Source: Chara braunii (taxonomy: Eukaryota > Streptophyta > Charophyceae > Charales > Characeae). Taken from it: DNA of 20,402 nt. Numbering within the stretch: the first letter of the stretch is position 1; each line of letters begins with the position of its first letter. Below, in pieces: positions 9,501 through 18,337 of the stretch. The stretch is taken from assembly GCA_003427395.1 (NCBI GenBank), contig BFEA01000359.1, forward strand, positions 1,545,129 to 1,565,530, written 5' to 3'. The notes beneath the pieces were generated by a model. The model ran no database searches. It was not told where the DNA came from and saw only the letters and a list, made by a program, of their open reading frames with translations. Position numbers and translations under genes: made by a program.

Positions 9501-10360
9501 TCTTCTGATCTTTAACCTTGCCCTGGCCTACCGTGAGTAACCTCTTTTCCTGAAAGGAGTCGTGTAGGAATCATTGCTATACTCAGCCTGGAGGAATTAA
9601 CGACCCTTTGGACCAGATCTAAATTCGAAGCCAACTTGAACGAACCAATTGACCGGCCTCAAAGGGAAATAGAGACCTCCTAACTCAGACCCGAGTTGGC
9701 TGGCTAGATTGGGGTCGGGTAAACCTTCAGACTCGGAAGACTCGCTAAACTAAACTGGTGGTTATGCTTGGGAAGCTACGTGCTGCTTCTGGCTATAGGA
9801 AGCGTAAGCCTCATTGAACCAGAGGATTCCGTGTCCACGCTCAAAGCCAAATGCCCGTGCGAGAGTTACTGTCAAGCAAGTTGGCGAATCTCGACAGATG
9901 GATAGATAGAAGACGTTTGGGGTAAACTTTGGCTTGAGCAAGGGATTGCCGTTACTGTCAGCCCTGAGGGCCCTGCTAGCTTAGCATCAGGCCTCTTCTG
10001 AGCTCGAAAATTTGGGAGCAATTTTTCCCTCTCATCTCAGAAGTCGGGAAGAAGTCATGAGACGGCATCTAGCAAGCACTACTGAAATAATGACCGAGGA
10101 CTGATAACAGAGACCTCAAAAGCTTCATGTAGCTTGATGTAAGCCATGTGGTAACGGGTCAACGTACCTGGGGCTTTTGCAACTACCAGGAATGGAATTT
10201 CGGATAATCATGAGCACGAGTTGCTTCCTTCCTTGAGAGTAGGGCCTATCAATCGATCTGAGGCCTTTCCCTTCGCCCTTTATTCACAAGCTTGAACCTC
10301 ACGGCGTGGAAGGAATCATGAGAGAAGGGGAAACCATGGGAAGTAATGACAACTTGGAAA
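6557..10360. other. 3.8-kb stretch of the insertion without a recognisable gene
   Basis: Both strands hold only short frames (under 95 codons) with no family signature. A plus-strand frame at 8549-8827 is the least random-looking, but I cannot assign it. Local features are a GTCAAC/GTTGAC stem at 6960-6974, a polypyrimidine run at 7653-7673 and a TA run near 9026. No tRNA, rRNA, LTR or transposase is visible. Confidence 0.5.
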
Positions 10361-10690
10361 TGACTTGCGCTCTCTCTATCGGGACAGAAAGGACGGCTGG
10401 GAAGAAAAAGTAATCAAGGACATTCAACACAGCCTAGAACTAATGAGAGTAAGTGCACTGGAACTAGTAAGGGGTCAAAAACACATTGCATACACCTTCT
10501 ATTTCTACGGATCAGACACGTGGTTGCATAGCACACTTTCCTCCATTGAGACTGTTGGTCGGGCTAGAGAGGCCGTCAATAGCCAACAGTGAGAATGAAA
10601 AGGGGGGGACATCTCATAAACAACATGCAAAAAACAGCAGGGTGGACAGACTAAGTGAAAAAGCTCTCGGGGCCAGATGTGAAAGAGAGC

Positions 10691-10789
10691 ATTCAATCAG
10701 TACTCAAGCAATATTTAAGCAACATTCAACGGGTACTCAAGCAGCACTCAATCAACATTTATTCAGTATTCAGTCAACACTCAACCAGC
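10691..10789. repeat. Nine tandem copies of an 11-bp unit
   Basis: The stretch divides exactly into nine 11-base units of the form A-T/C-T-C-A-A-N-C-A-R-Y, for example ATTCAATCAGT, ACTCAAGCAAT and ACTCAATCAAC. The array has no insertions or deletions, only substitutions. Eleven is not a multiple of three, so it encodes a repeat only every 33 bases. It ends about 190 bp before the gag-like fragment. Confidence 0.85.
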
Positions 10790-10982
10790 CACCCATGCAC
10801 CAGAGAGCAGCATCAATCAAGTAGAACCCTCTAGATATACTGAATCAGTTCCAACAAACAACATCAACACATGAGTGCAGTAGTCATTTTCAGTCCCGGA
10901 GGCTGTCCTAGTCAGTCTCAACAGGATAGCTTCCAACGATGCTTTCCAATATCGGTACACCAGTGCAACAGGCTTCAGGTAA

Positions 10983-11336
10983 GGAGAGAGATCCATCTTT
11001 GTAGTTCATACTAAGTTCTCAAAGGGTACCATTCATGATTTGAGACTCTATCTGAAGAAAGGCAGGGAGACTCATGAGCATTTCGATTCAGTCTGGGTTT
11101 CAGCAACAAGGTACCTTGAGGAGAGAGGGAAAAGGTTTGATGAGAGTGGGATAACGCTGATCCGCAGCTTTGGACCCAAGCTTTACTCTGACTATCCCAA
11201 GCCTCCAGTACCCTTTCCTCTCACGGACGGTTCTTGTTGGGGTGATCTGGTGGACTTGGCCAAAAGATATATCTCGGCTGCGACGATTGATTACGAGGCA
11301 GTGACCGAACCATCAGAGTTCCGGCATCTCAGATGA
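10983..11336 (+). pseudogene. Possible gag-like fragment inside the insertion
   Basis: A plus-strand frame, open from 10983, reads SKGTIHDLRLYLKKG, then RETHEHFDSVWVSATRYLEE, then LIRSFGPKLYSDYP. The pattern of a helix with E-x-x-H-E-H-F-x-x-V, followed by a leucine-rich helix and a LI-SF/LP turn, recalls retrotransposon Gag capsid regions, but the match is by feel. The frame stops at 11334-11336. A different frame, LPTLWEEFCAMVDFSYHG onward to about 11545, reads like a continuation, which suggests a frameshift. No zinc knuckle or pol follows. It may be a fragment of another retroelement or an unrelated decayed gene. Confidence 0.35.
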
Positions 11337-11559
11337 CGGATTTTCTCTCAACCATATCTTCCTACTCTATGGGAGGAGTTTTGTGCTATGGTCGACTTTT
11401 CGTATCATGGGACTCGGATGGAAATGCTCGGAGCTTGCGGGTTTCAGGTGGCTCTACATCCAGAGGCCACAACCTCAGGCAGTACAAGGACACGACTCAA
11501 GGCACAAGAAACACACAACCAAGTGAGAGATTATGTGACCTAGAGGGATGAGTGAGGAC

Positions 11560-11999
11560 TCTTGACAAGTGGTGGTCGTGTCTCTTCATGTGTACTCTCT
11601 GAGATTATTACAAGTTCTCATTCTTCCCTCATTTATTTGCCATTGCTCGAGTCGGTCAATCCCGCTTCATTTGCATTGACTCTGATTGATGATTATGCTT
11701 CTTGATGATCTCGTCACAGTTCTCAAAATTAGAAAATTGGCAAAATTGATGCATGCATGACATACCATAATTTTATGATTAATATTTGCATGATTCTTGC
11801 TGTTTCGAATCAAAATAAAAGATTCCTCAGACCGGGGACCGGCGAAGACCGCAATTGAAGGGTCTCGCTCGAAGTCGGACGCACACAACAGGAAGGGATT
11901 TGCTTTATTTAATTTATCTTATTTATTGCAAATATCATCCAAATCCTGCGTAACAGCCTGTTGGCTTTCTGGTCGCCTGAAGTGGCCTGACTAGAAAAA
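11560..11999. other. Right end of the insertion, AT-rich and non-coding
   Basis: There is no gene. The sequence is AT-rich with an AATAAA at about 11813-11818 on the plus strand, and the insertion ends CTAGAAAAA at the target duplication. An AATAAA followed by a short terminal A run would fit a plus-strand retrotransposed 3' end. However, the AATAAA lies about 185 bp from the edge and the A run is only five bases. Confidence 0.4.
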
Positions 12000-12004
12000 G
12001 TGCG
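12000..12004. repeat. Right target site duplication (GTGCG) of the 7.3-kb insertion
   Basis: It matches 4667-4671 exactly. On the minus strand it closes the protease-side linker (IELLPGVVSH) and joins it in frame to the Pro-rich linker before the reverse transcriptase. Confidence 0.85.
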
Positions 12005-12833
12005 ACACCACGCCAGGCAGGAGCTCGATCTTATGCTTGATCTGCCTATGGACAAGTCCAGTAGGCTCCTGCACAAGGTCCGAGAACCGCTCAACCACTT
12101 GCTGGATTTGAGAGGGACAGGGAACAGTCACCACATCAGTTTGTTCAACATAGGATACAAACAAACGGGTGTGGTCACTCTGGTGTAAGAGCCGCAAGAA
12201 ATTACGAGCACGCATAGAATAACAACTACTGACCGGATGATACTCATCAACGAGCATACAAGGGCGATACTCCCCTCGTCGGTCAAGCAGCTCAACCCTA
12301 GGGATCCGCCAGTCGATCCTGGGGTTGGGGGCCTCAAACCAATGTAGGGAGAAAACAAGGTCTTGGGGAACACAGAAATTCAGGCGTTGCCTGATTTATC
12401 CCTGTCTGTCAAAGATTACAGATAGACCTTTGACATCAGTAGCGATCCTGACTGTAGATGAGTCGCCTATGCGAACCTCAACTGGTTGTCGCAACTTTAC
12501 TAGTCTCTGGTCCAAGTGCAGCCTGCTGACTGTCTTGGGAGACATAAAGTTGTGAGCAGCCCCACAGTCTAAGAGTCCTTTGAACTTGGCTCCCAGGATG
12601 GAGGGTCGAAGCAGGATGAGATACGGCCTATGCTTCTTCTTCTCCTGCAAGGACATCAAAAGATCAGCAAGCACCTGGGATTCATCCTCCTCCCACGTCT
12701 CATCCAGATCAGTGTCCTCATAAGTGAAGGACCCTGATGTTGCAACTCCACAAAAAGAATCAGCTAGAGAGGGTGAAGATCCATCTTCATCAGAAGATGA
12801 ATCAGCACTGGTGGAAGGAGTTGCTGCTTCCAC
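12005..12833 (-). pseudogene. Protease and protease-RT linker of the chromovirus (broken)
   Basis: The open frame 12396-12833 begins with an acidic Ser/Asp/Glu-rich region. A retropepsin-like fold follows: PYLILLRPSILG, then LLDCGAAHNFMS with the catalytic Asp at 12567-12569, then VEVRIGDSS. The protease would cleave Gag-Pol. The active site reads D-C-G-A rather than the usual D-S/T-G-A, so it is either a lineage variant or a mutation. After a frameshift, a second frame continues with VFSLHWFEAPNPRIDWR, the conserved C-terminal block of these proteases, then the linker ending in KIELLPGV. The linker is cut at 12004 by the 7.3-kb insertion. Confidence 0.87.
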
Positions 12834-14381
12834 CTCTCTCCACTCTAGTTTTTTGAACTAGAGCCCCTGCGAGGCATGTTGGGACAGTCTTTCATAAAAT
12901 GGTCCCCCTCGCATTTGATGCAGACTCCCTTGTCCTTCCTCTTCCTCCATACTCCCTCCTGGTTCACGAGTGCATGTCAGGGGAAGGTGGAAGGATCAAG
13001 GGGGTCAGCTGGCCATCAGACATCTCGTGTAATAGAACTCTCTGGGCCGCAGGGGAAGAGGCACGTCCCTTACCTTTCCCCTTACTACTGGTCGATACTC
13101 TCTGGGTCGGGGCCTTACCCTTTGTTAACTCCATCAGAGCATCAGCCAGGGCAAGAACAGCTGGATTGGCAGCAAAGGATGAGGCAGTCTCAGATGGAGG
13201 GGTCCCACTCTGAGATGCTGTCTCATCTTATGAACCTAAAGCTGCAGCAAAGAGAGCACCCTTCCTCCTTCTTCGCCCCTTTGAGGAGGGTCTCTTCCTT
13301 CCTTCAGAAGGTGCTTCCCGGACATGGAGTTTGGACTCCATATCCAGGGTTGCTCCGCCAAAGGACCGTCAGTCCTTATGGCCCAGAGAGAATAACGCAA
13401 ACTGGTATTCTCCAGGCGTTGCTCTCAAGAAATGAATGAGCTGATCTTGCTCACTCATCTTCAACCCAGGAGTCGATGTCAGACTCTCAAAGGTGGAGTA
13501 CAGTTTGGACAAGGAGCCGTTCCATTTTTTCTGGCCCTGGCGGACAATTTTGTCAGCTGCCTTCCTGGTTTGCTCCTTGTCTGCAAACCGGCCATTCAGA
13601 GCATGCAGAAAACCAGACACCCCCAGTCTTTGCACCCATTCAGACATTTCCAGTCCTTGCTCGCTGGAAGTGGAGGTACACCATTTCAGTCCTCTCCGAG
13701 CGAGCAAGGATGGCACTCACCTTCACATCCTCGTCACATTTGAACCCACTCAGGTAGGTTCGTTGTCCAGTGACCCAATATGAAACATCCACCTTTGGGT
13801 CCTCTCCAGACAACATGGGTGGAGGGGTCAACCTGGGACGCTGCAGGGCAAATGGACCTGAGGGCTGTGAGGCGGCTGTTGACTTGGGTGTAGAGGTTGG
13901 CGATGTGGGTCTGGATTGTGGGGATTGTTGGGGGTCCGTCTTTGGACCAACAGGAGGTGCAAGAATGATCAGGGTGGCAGGGATCTTAAGGTGTGTGCAG
14001 AGCCGATCTGGTTTGCAGGAGATGTCATCCAACTTTTTAGAAAGCGTTGAGTGACTGTTTTCTAGACTGGTGATCCTTATCCCAATTAGTAAAGTAGGAC
14101 CAGTGAATATCATCCTGCAAAAGGACGGACTCGGCCATGTCCTTACTGTACTGAATTGAAGAACCACTCACCCTGATCTTCTCAATGTCTGCCAGGAGAA
14201 GTTTTGTTTTGGCTTCCTTCTGATCTGCCTCCTCCCTGCGCTTCATCTCTTCCTTCAAAGCCTCAACTACTGCTGCTTGTTTCCGGAGTTTTTCCTGCTC
14301 AGCAAGCAGTTCAGCCTCCAAAGGGGAGAGAGGAAGTTGAGGCTTCACCTCAAAAGCTTCTCCCTTCTCAGTGCCATACAT
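12834..14381 (-). pseudogene. gag: gag of the chromovirus (broken by several frameshifts)
   Basis: The start is ATG at 14379-14381 (MYGTEKGEAFEVKPQ). A charged coiled-coil-like N-terminus with many Glu, Lys and Leu follows to about residue 75. Frame 2 takes over near 14060 with a Pro/Ser/Thr-rich linker and the capsid entry block RLTPPPMLSGEDPKVDVSYW. Frame 3 (13369-13716) carries the capsid helices LSKLYSTFESLTSTPGLKMS. A stop at the end of that frame is followed by a Lys/Ser-rich tail and a zinc knuckle at 12884-12922, CIKCEGDHFMKDC. This is C-x2-C-x3-H-x4-C, one residue short of the common spacing. Gag packages the RNA. At least three frame changes and two stops make it non-functional. Confidence 0.85.
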
Positions 14382-14821
14382 TTTGGAATACCCACAAAGT
14401 AGACAAAAAAAATAAAAAAATAAAAACAGGAAACAAAAATAAAAGTCAACAAAAATTGGGTTTCTCTTCAGTACTTGCCCAATTGTTGTTGCCTAACTGA
14501 GGAAAGAAGTTGGTTAGTACCAGCAGGTAAGTGCTCAGTCTCTGCAGACCGCTTGAGGGTCAGGGGTCAGTTTAGAGTAAACTCAACAAAAATCCATGAT
14601 TTTCCATTCACTGACCTGACATATCAATTGAGTGCAACGACTGCAAATCCTGTATCAATAACTTTCAGGATGCGATCTTGGACTGATTAGTACTAGATAG
14701 TAATTAGACAGAGTGACAATCAATGACTGACAGGTATCTACATACAACCAAGATGTAACGATTTACTGGGTGTACTATTTTTAGACTTACCCTACTGACT
14801 CGACCACTGGAAGACCTTGTA
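14382..14821 (-). other. Chromovirus leader, gag-proximal part
   Basis: This is the untranslated region between the 5' LTR and the gag ATG. On the minus strand the gag-proximal 75 bases are very T-rich. No reading frame of note is seen. The leader is cut at 14821 by the small LTR element and resumes at 16786. Confidence 0.7.
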
Positions 14822-15350
14822 TGTTACGGACTCAGCCAGGCTCGATCCTTGGTCCGCGGGTTACCACCCGCCAGGCTGCCATTCTGTTTTTTTTGGAGTC
14901 TCTAATCTCCAGTTCCTGACGGTTGGCGCCCTCTGCAGTTGGTGCCCGTTCTCAAATCCCGCCTCTGCCACTTTCGGATTTCGCACTTGGTGCCATCCGG
15001 CATTCTGGCGCCCGGGCTCAGACTTTCGATTTATAGTTCAGCCCCGAGGCAATTGCACTTTTGCCCTCGGACTCAACTTGAGTCCGGTACTTAAGACCGG
15101 ACTCAAGCTGAGTTCGGAGGACTCAGTTTTCGGCCTCAGTGCTTGTGCTTCAATGTGACTTGCTGCGGCATTGTGTACGGAACCAAGATTGCGACTTTGC
15201 GACTTTGCCACTTTGCCACTTTGCCACTTTGTATCCGTGTCCATCGAGTCGTGTCGAGTCCGTGTCGAGTTGAGTGAGTGTGTGTGTGTGTGCTCTCACT
15301 CCCTCCCTCTCTCTTCCCCGACCTCGCTGCTCCGCCTCAGCCCCGTCACA
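14822..15350 (+). repeat. 5' LTR of the small element
   Basis: It has TG...CA borders and aligns over its full length with 16255-16785, with about 26 substitutions by eye, nearly all transitions. It contains five copies of an ACTTTGCC-type octamer from 15194 (four in the other LTR), a GT run near 15281-15292, and a large inverted repeat at 15069-15115. Confidence 0.93.
15069..15115 (+). other. Inverted repeat within the small-element LTR
   Basis: A 20-base arm (15069-15088) pairs with 15096-15115 at 18 of 20 positions around the loop ACTTAAG. Each arm is itself nearly palindromic (ACTCAA-C-TTGAGT and ACTCA-AGC-TGAGT). The structure can therefore fold as one long stem or as two small hairpins. 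It is kept in the second LTR near 16502-16549 with a few substitutions. Confidence 0.75.
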
Positions 15351-15351
15351 C

Positions 15352-15363
15352 TGGTATTGGAGC
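15352..15363 (+). promoter_or_regulatory. Primer binding site of the small element
   Basis: TGGTATTGGAGC starts one base after the LTR. It matches the common initiator-Met primer site TGGTATCAGAGC at 10 of 12 positions and closely resembles the site used by the surrounding chromovirus. It would anneal the 3' end of initiator methionine tRNA to prime minus-strand DNA. Confidence 0.75.
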
Positions 15364-15899
15364 GGCTTTGGCCCTCCCTCCCACCCTGATTCAGTGTCGT
15401 CGTTGTCGACCTCGTCGCCGTCGCTGCTACGTCATCATCGCCGCCATCATTTGCCACGTCATCGACATCGTCGTTACCTCGTCACCATTGTCATCGCCGT
15501 CATTTGTCTTCGTCAATTGCTGGCGTGCACGAGGACGATGGCATGCTGCAGCTCAGTAGGAGGAGATAAGACAACTGGTTGGCCACCATGCTGTTCCCTT
15601 TGGCCGACACCTTGGACTCGCAGACTTCTGGAGCAGCGCCTCTGACATGGACATCAAGATCAGTCAGCAACCTGCTATCCGGATCAGACCTCATCGTCAG
15701 ATCATGTACCGGATGCAACCTGCTACTGCGAAAATCAAGCTGAAGTCCTCGCCATCTACATCACAAAACTGCTGAAGATTGTTTCCTCACCGCCACTTCT
15801 GCGACACCCGCCAAGACCTTCCTCGAGACTTTTTTTTTTTCCGCTTGTAACACTTTGTTACAGACCTGAGACGTTTTCCTAGACCCCTCAGACACCCCA
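15364..15899 (+). other. Interior of the small element, no recognised gene
   Basis: The first 150 bases are a GTC/ATC-type low-complexity run, which creates open frames without a protein signature. A frame from about 15565 to 15777 reads through a basic Gln/Ile-rich peptide that I do not recognise. A T11 run at 15830-15840 is followed by a perfect TGTAACA/TGTTACA hairpin (15846-15862). Confidence 0.45.
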
Positions 15900-15900
15900 A

Positions 15901-16142
15901 CACTTGAGCATTGAACAAACAATTTTCATTTTTATCTTTCTCAAACCTGACAACCTATAACCTTGGGATTACCCTGTTACTTGAGCATTTATTCCCTCAT
16001 CCCTGTAGAACCTCACTAAGATTACCTTGTTACTTGAGCATTCATTCCCTCACCCCTATAGAACCTCAAAAGGATTACCCTGTTACTTGAGCATTGATTC
16101 CCCACATCCCTGCAGAACCTCCATAGGATTACCCTGCTCCCT
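15901..16142 (+). repeat. 53-54 bp tandem repeats in the small element
   Basis: Units starting GATTACC at 15967, 16020, 16073 and 16127 share GATTACCCTGTTACTTGAGC, then ATTCCC and a CAGAACCTC-like end. The fourth is truncated, and a further partial ACTTGAGCATTGA lies at about 15902. The units differ by scattered substitutions. Confidence 0.85.
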
Positions 16143-16237
16143 GCATTACTCCCCTTTTCCTTTTCTGACCAGTGATCGGCCCCGTCCCGTCCTTCACAGT
16201 TGTTCATTGGGTCTTTGGCAGTCGGGACGTTGCCTTC

Positions 16238-16254
16238 AAAGAGGGAGGGGATAG
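16238..16254 (+). promoter_or_regulatory. Polypurine tract of the small element
   Basis: AAAGAGGGAGGGGATAG directly precedes the second LTR, with a single T among 17 bases. The composition and position are those of a plus-strand primer. Confidence 0.88.
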
Positions 16255-16785
16255 TGTTACGGACTCAGCCAAGGCTCGATCCCTGGTCCACGGGTTACCA
16301 CTCGCCAGGCTGCTATTCTATTTTTTTTGGAGTCTCTGATCTCCAGTTTCTGACTGTTGGTGCCCTCTGCAGTTGGCCCCCGTTCTCAAATCCCGCCTCT
16401 GCCACTTTCGGATTTCGCACTTGGCGCCATCCGACATTCTGGCGCCCAGGCTCAGACCTTCGATTTCAGTTCAGCCCCAAGGCAATTGCACTTTTGCCCT
16501 CGGACTCAACTTGAGTCCGGTACTGAAGACCAGACTCAAGCTGAGTTCGGAGGACCCAGTTTTTGGCCTCAGTGCTTGTGCTTCAATGTGACTTGCTGCG
16601 ACATTGTGTACGGAACCAAGATTGCGACTTTGCCACTTTGCCACTTTGCCACTTTGTGTCCGTGTCCGTGTCCGTCGAGTCGTGCCGAGTCTGTGTCGAG
16701 TTGAGTGAGTGTGTGTGTGTGTGTGTGCTCTCACTCCCTCCCTCTCTCTTCCCCGACCTCGCTGCTCTGCCTCAGCCCCGTCACA
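16255..16785 (+). repeat. 3' LTR of the small element
   Basis: A full-length copy of 14822-15350 with the same TGTTACGGACTC and CCCGTCACA borders. It has four octamer units instead of five, a longer GT run near 16711-16727, and about 5% substitution. Confidence 0.93.
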
Positions 16786-17235
16786 ATGTATGCCATACCT
16801 AGGGTATGGCGAAATACAGATTTCACTGTAACAGACTCAAAACATCAAATCTGACAGTGCAATTTCAAACACAAACTGAATACTGCATTGCGATTTACCA
16901 CGGCCAGATAGGACTGAATTCTGACGGACAGAACCAAAGTTATGACATACCCTAGCCTGACCAAGCTTCAGCTATGGCAGTGCAGAATTCAAATTTCCAT
17001 TATCATAGACAATATGACCTTGAACAATCCAATTCACAATACAGTATGAATCGCAACACTGTAAAGCAGTCACAGATGAAAGTTGAGTCAAAAAGAGGGT
17101 CAAACAGGGTTAGTAGAAGTCAAAGAAGATAGGTAGGGGAAATTGGCTATGGCTGTCTCACAATCTGAATTTTGATTTGCAACTGTCCATAGTCTGATAG
17201 GCCAAATTTCGCTAATCTAAATATAGCCCCCAAAT

Positions 17236-17365
17236 CGCCACACAAAGTAGAGTAAGGAACACACTTACTTCAGGGACTTCTCTGAAGGGGAAAGATGAAG
17301 CGCCACACAAAGTAGAGTAAGGAACACACTTACTTCAGGGACTTCTCTGAAGGGGAAAGATGAAA
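17236..17365. repeat. 65-bp tandem duplication in the leader
   Basis: Bases 17236-17300 and 17301-17365 match except at the last base. Each runs from CGCCACACAAAGTAG to GGGGAAAGATGAA. The near identity suggests a recent event relative to the surrounding decay. Confidence 0.95.
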
Positions 17366-17910
17366 CGTTGGCTATGGTCATCTCCTGAGACCCATCTCGC
17401 CAGTTTCTTCTTCCACTGATTCCCAGCGTTCCCACGTACAAAACCTTTTGAAACTTGGTGATCCTGTAGATCTCCCTATTGCGCTTCATCCCCTACTGAC
17501 AGATTCATTGAATCTAGACTCCCAGATGCCAATAACTGAGAGACTCGGTGCAGCGCTGCTCCAATTTGCCCTGCGCTGCTTGGGAATTGGGGATCTTGAC
17601 CCAATCCCAAAATCGCAACACTCAAGGGGTCACTTCCTTGCAAATCGCCAATCTCGGATGAATCGCTAGGCTAATATAGCCTCCTCCGAGCCTCCCAGGC
17701 CTCTGAGTATAAATTGCCACTCACTTTTGTACAACCCTGAGCTGAAGCGCATCGCCCCCTGTCCAATAGTTCTCGCCACACACTTGCCACCACCACCCTC
17801 ATTGTCGCCAACACATAGGATGACAAATCGCCATGAAGTTCAACTCCAGTGTCTCGGCAAATGATGGTAGTTGCTCCAACTCATCAATACTCCACTGACT
17901 GGATCCAATC

Positions 17911-17922
17911 GCTCCGATACCA
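17911..17922 (-). promoter_or_regulatory. Primer binding site of the chromovirus
   Basis: The minus strand reads TGGTATCGGAGC two bases inside the 5' LTR. It matches the initiator-Met primer site TGGTATCAGAGC at 11 of 12 positions. This fixes the direction of the element and identifies the right-hand repeat as the 5' LTR. Confidence 0.85.
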
Positions 17923-18204
17923 ACTGTTATGAACCTGGTTGCTTGTTGTTAGAAGACCAACACTCGCTCACATAGACTTCCATGTATGCCCATGCATACA
18001 TAGAAGGAAGGGGAGAGGATGGGAGTATCACACCGCATAGGGAGAGAGAAACACAACGGGAGACTTAGCCATGCGATATGACCGAGTACACTGAAAGTGC
18101 AATTCACTCCACAAAATCCTCACAGCCAGTCACAAAGGAAAGCCGAGTAAATCACATCCAGGAAACAATGAAGCAAAGATAGTGCACCCATAGTATCAAC
18201 ATGG

Positions 18205-18210
18205 TTTATT
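18205..18210 (-). promoter_or_regulatory. Polyadenylation signal AATAAA in the 5' LTR
   Basis: This is the copy of the hexamer seen at 967-972, in the same context, in the other LTR. Confidence 0.5.
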
Positions 18211-18337
18211 AAACTCAGAGTCTCGATCTGCCAGAATAACCCCAGAACTGTGCTGCGCGGCTCAGAAATGAGCAGCGCTTCTTCCCCCAACCCTGAGTAA
18301 CCGCTATCACTACCCCTGAGTCCCTGAAATAACCAGC

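Larger units (their letters stand above)
4672..11999. mobile_element. Unclassified 7.3-kb insertion in the pol linker
   Basis: The edges are fixed by the GTGCG duplication and by restoration of the pol frame. The insertion begins GTGTCCCAGACTTCCG and ends GGCCTGACTAGAAAAA. Comparing the first and last few hundred bases by eye shows no direct repeat (LTR) and no inverted repeat. A 5-bp duplication fits LTR-type integrases and a few DNA transposases such as Transib. The A5 at the right edge would fit a retroposed 3' end. No transposase, reverse transcriptase or replicase is recognisable in six frames. Contents are two modest open frames (5518-5844, 6068-6556), a gag-like fragment (10983-11336), a 77-bp duplication and an 11-bp tandem array. 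It could be non-autonomous, captured host DNA, or a composite. Confidence 0.7.
14822..16785 (+). mobile_element. Non-autonomous LTR retrotransposon nested in the leader
   Basis: Two direct repeats of 529 and 531 bp, each running TGTTACGGACTC...CCCGTCACA, enclose 904 bp with a primer binding site just inside the left repeat and a polypurine tract just before the right one. These are the parts needed for reverse transcription. The internal region has no gag, protease, RT or integrase, so proteins would have to come from another element. At about 2 kb with long LTRs it is larger than a classic TRIM and lacks the multi-kilobase interior of a LARD. Flanking pentamers are TTGTA and ATGTA, a duplication with one mismatch. 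It is opposite in strand to its host element. Confidence 0.92.
16786..17924 (-). other. Chromovirus leader, LTR-proximal part
   Basis: This is untranslated sequence between the primer binding site and the inner insertion. The small element landed beside a hairpin, GCCATACC/GGTATGGC at 16792-16810. A 65-bp tandem duplication lies at 17236-17365. No gene is recognised. Confidence 0.7.

Noticed and set aside
4672-11999. Terminal inverted repeats for the 7.3-kb insertion
   Set aside because: The left edge (GTGTCCCAGACTTCC) and the reverse complement of the right edge (TTTTTCTAGTCAGGCC) do not match over any useful length.
12876-13783. Plus-strand ORFs overlapping gag (for example 12876-13439)
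   Set aside because: They lie opposite recognisable gag and zinc-knuckle coding text on the minus strand and have no family signature.
15274-15645. Long Ser/Arg/His-rich frames around the small-element LTR junction
   Set aside because: They run across the GT run, the CT-rich LTR end and the GTC/ATC low-complexity stretch, all of which suppress stops. They also cross the LTR border and primer binding site.
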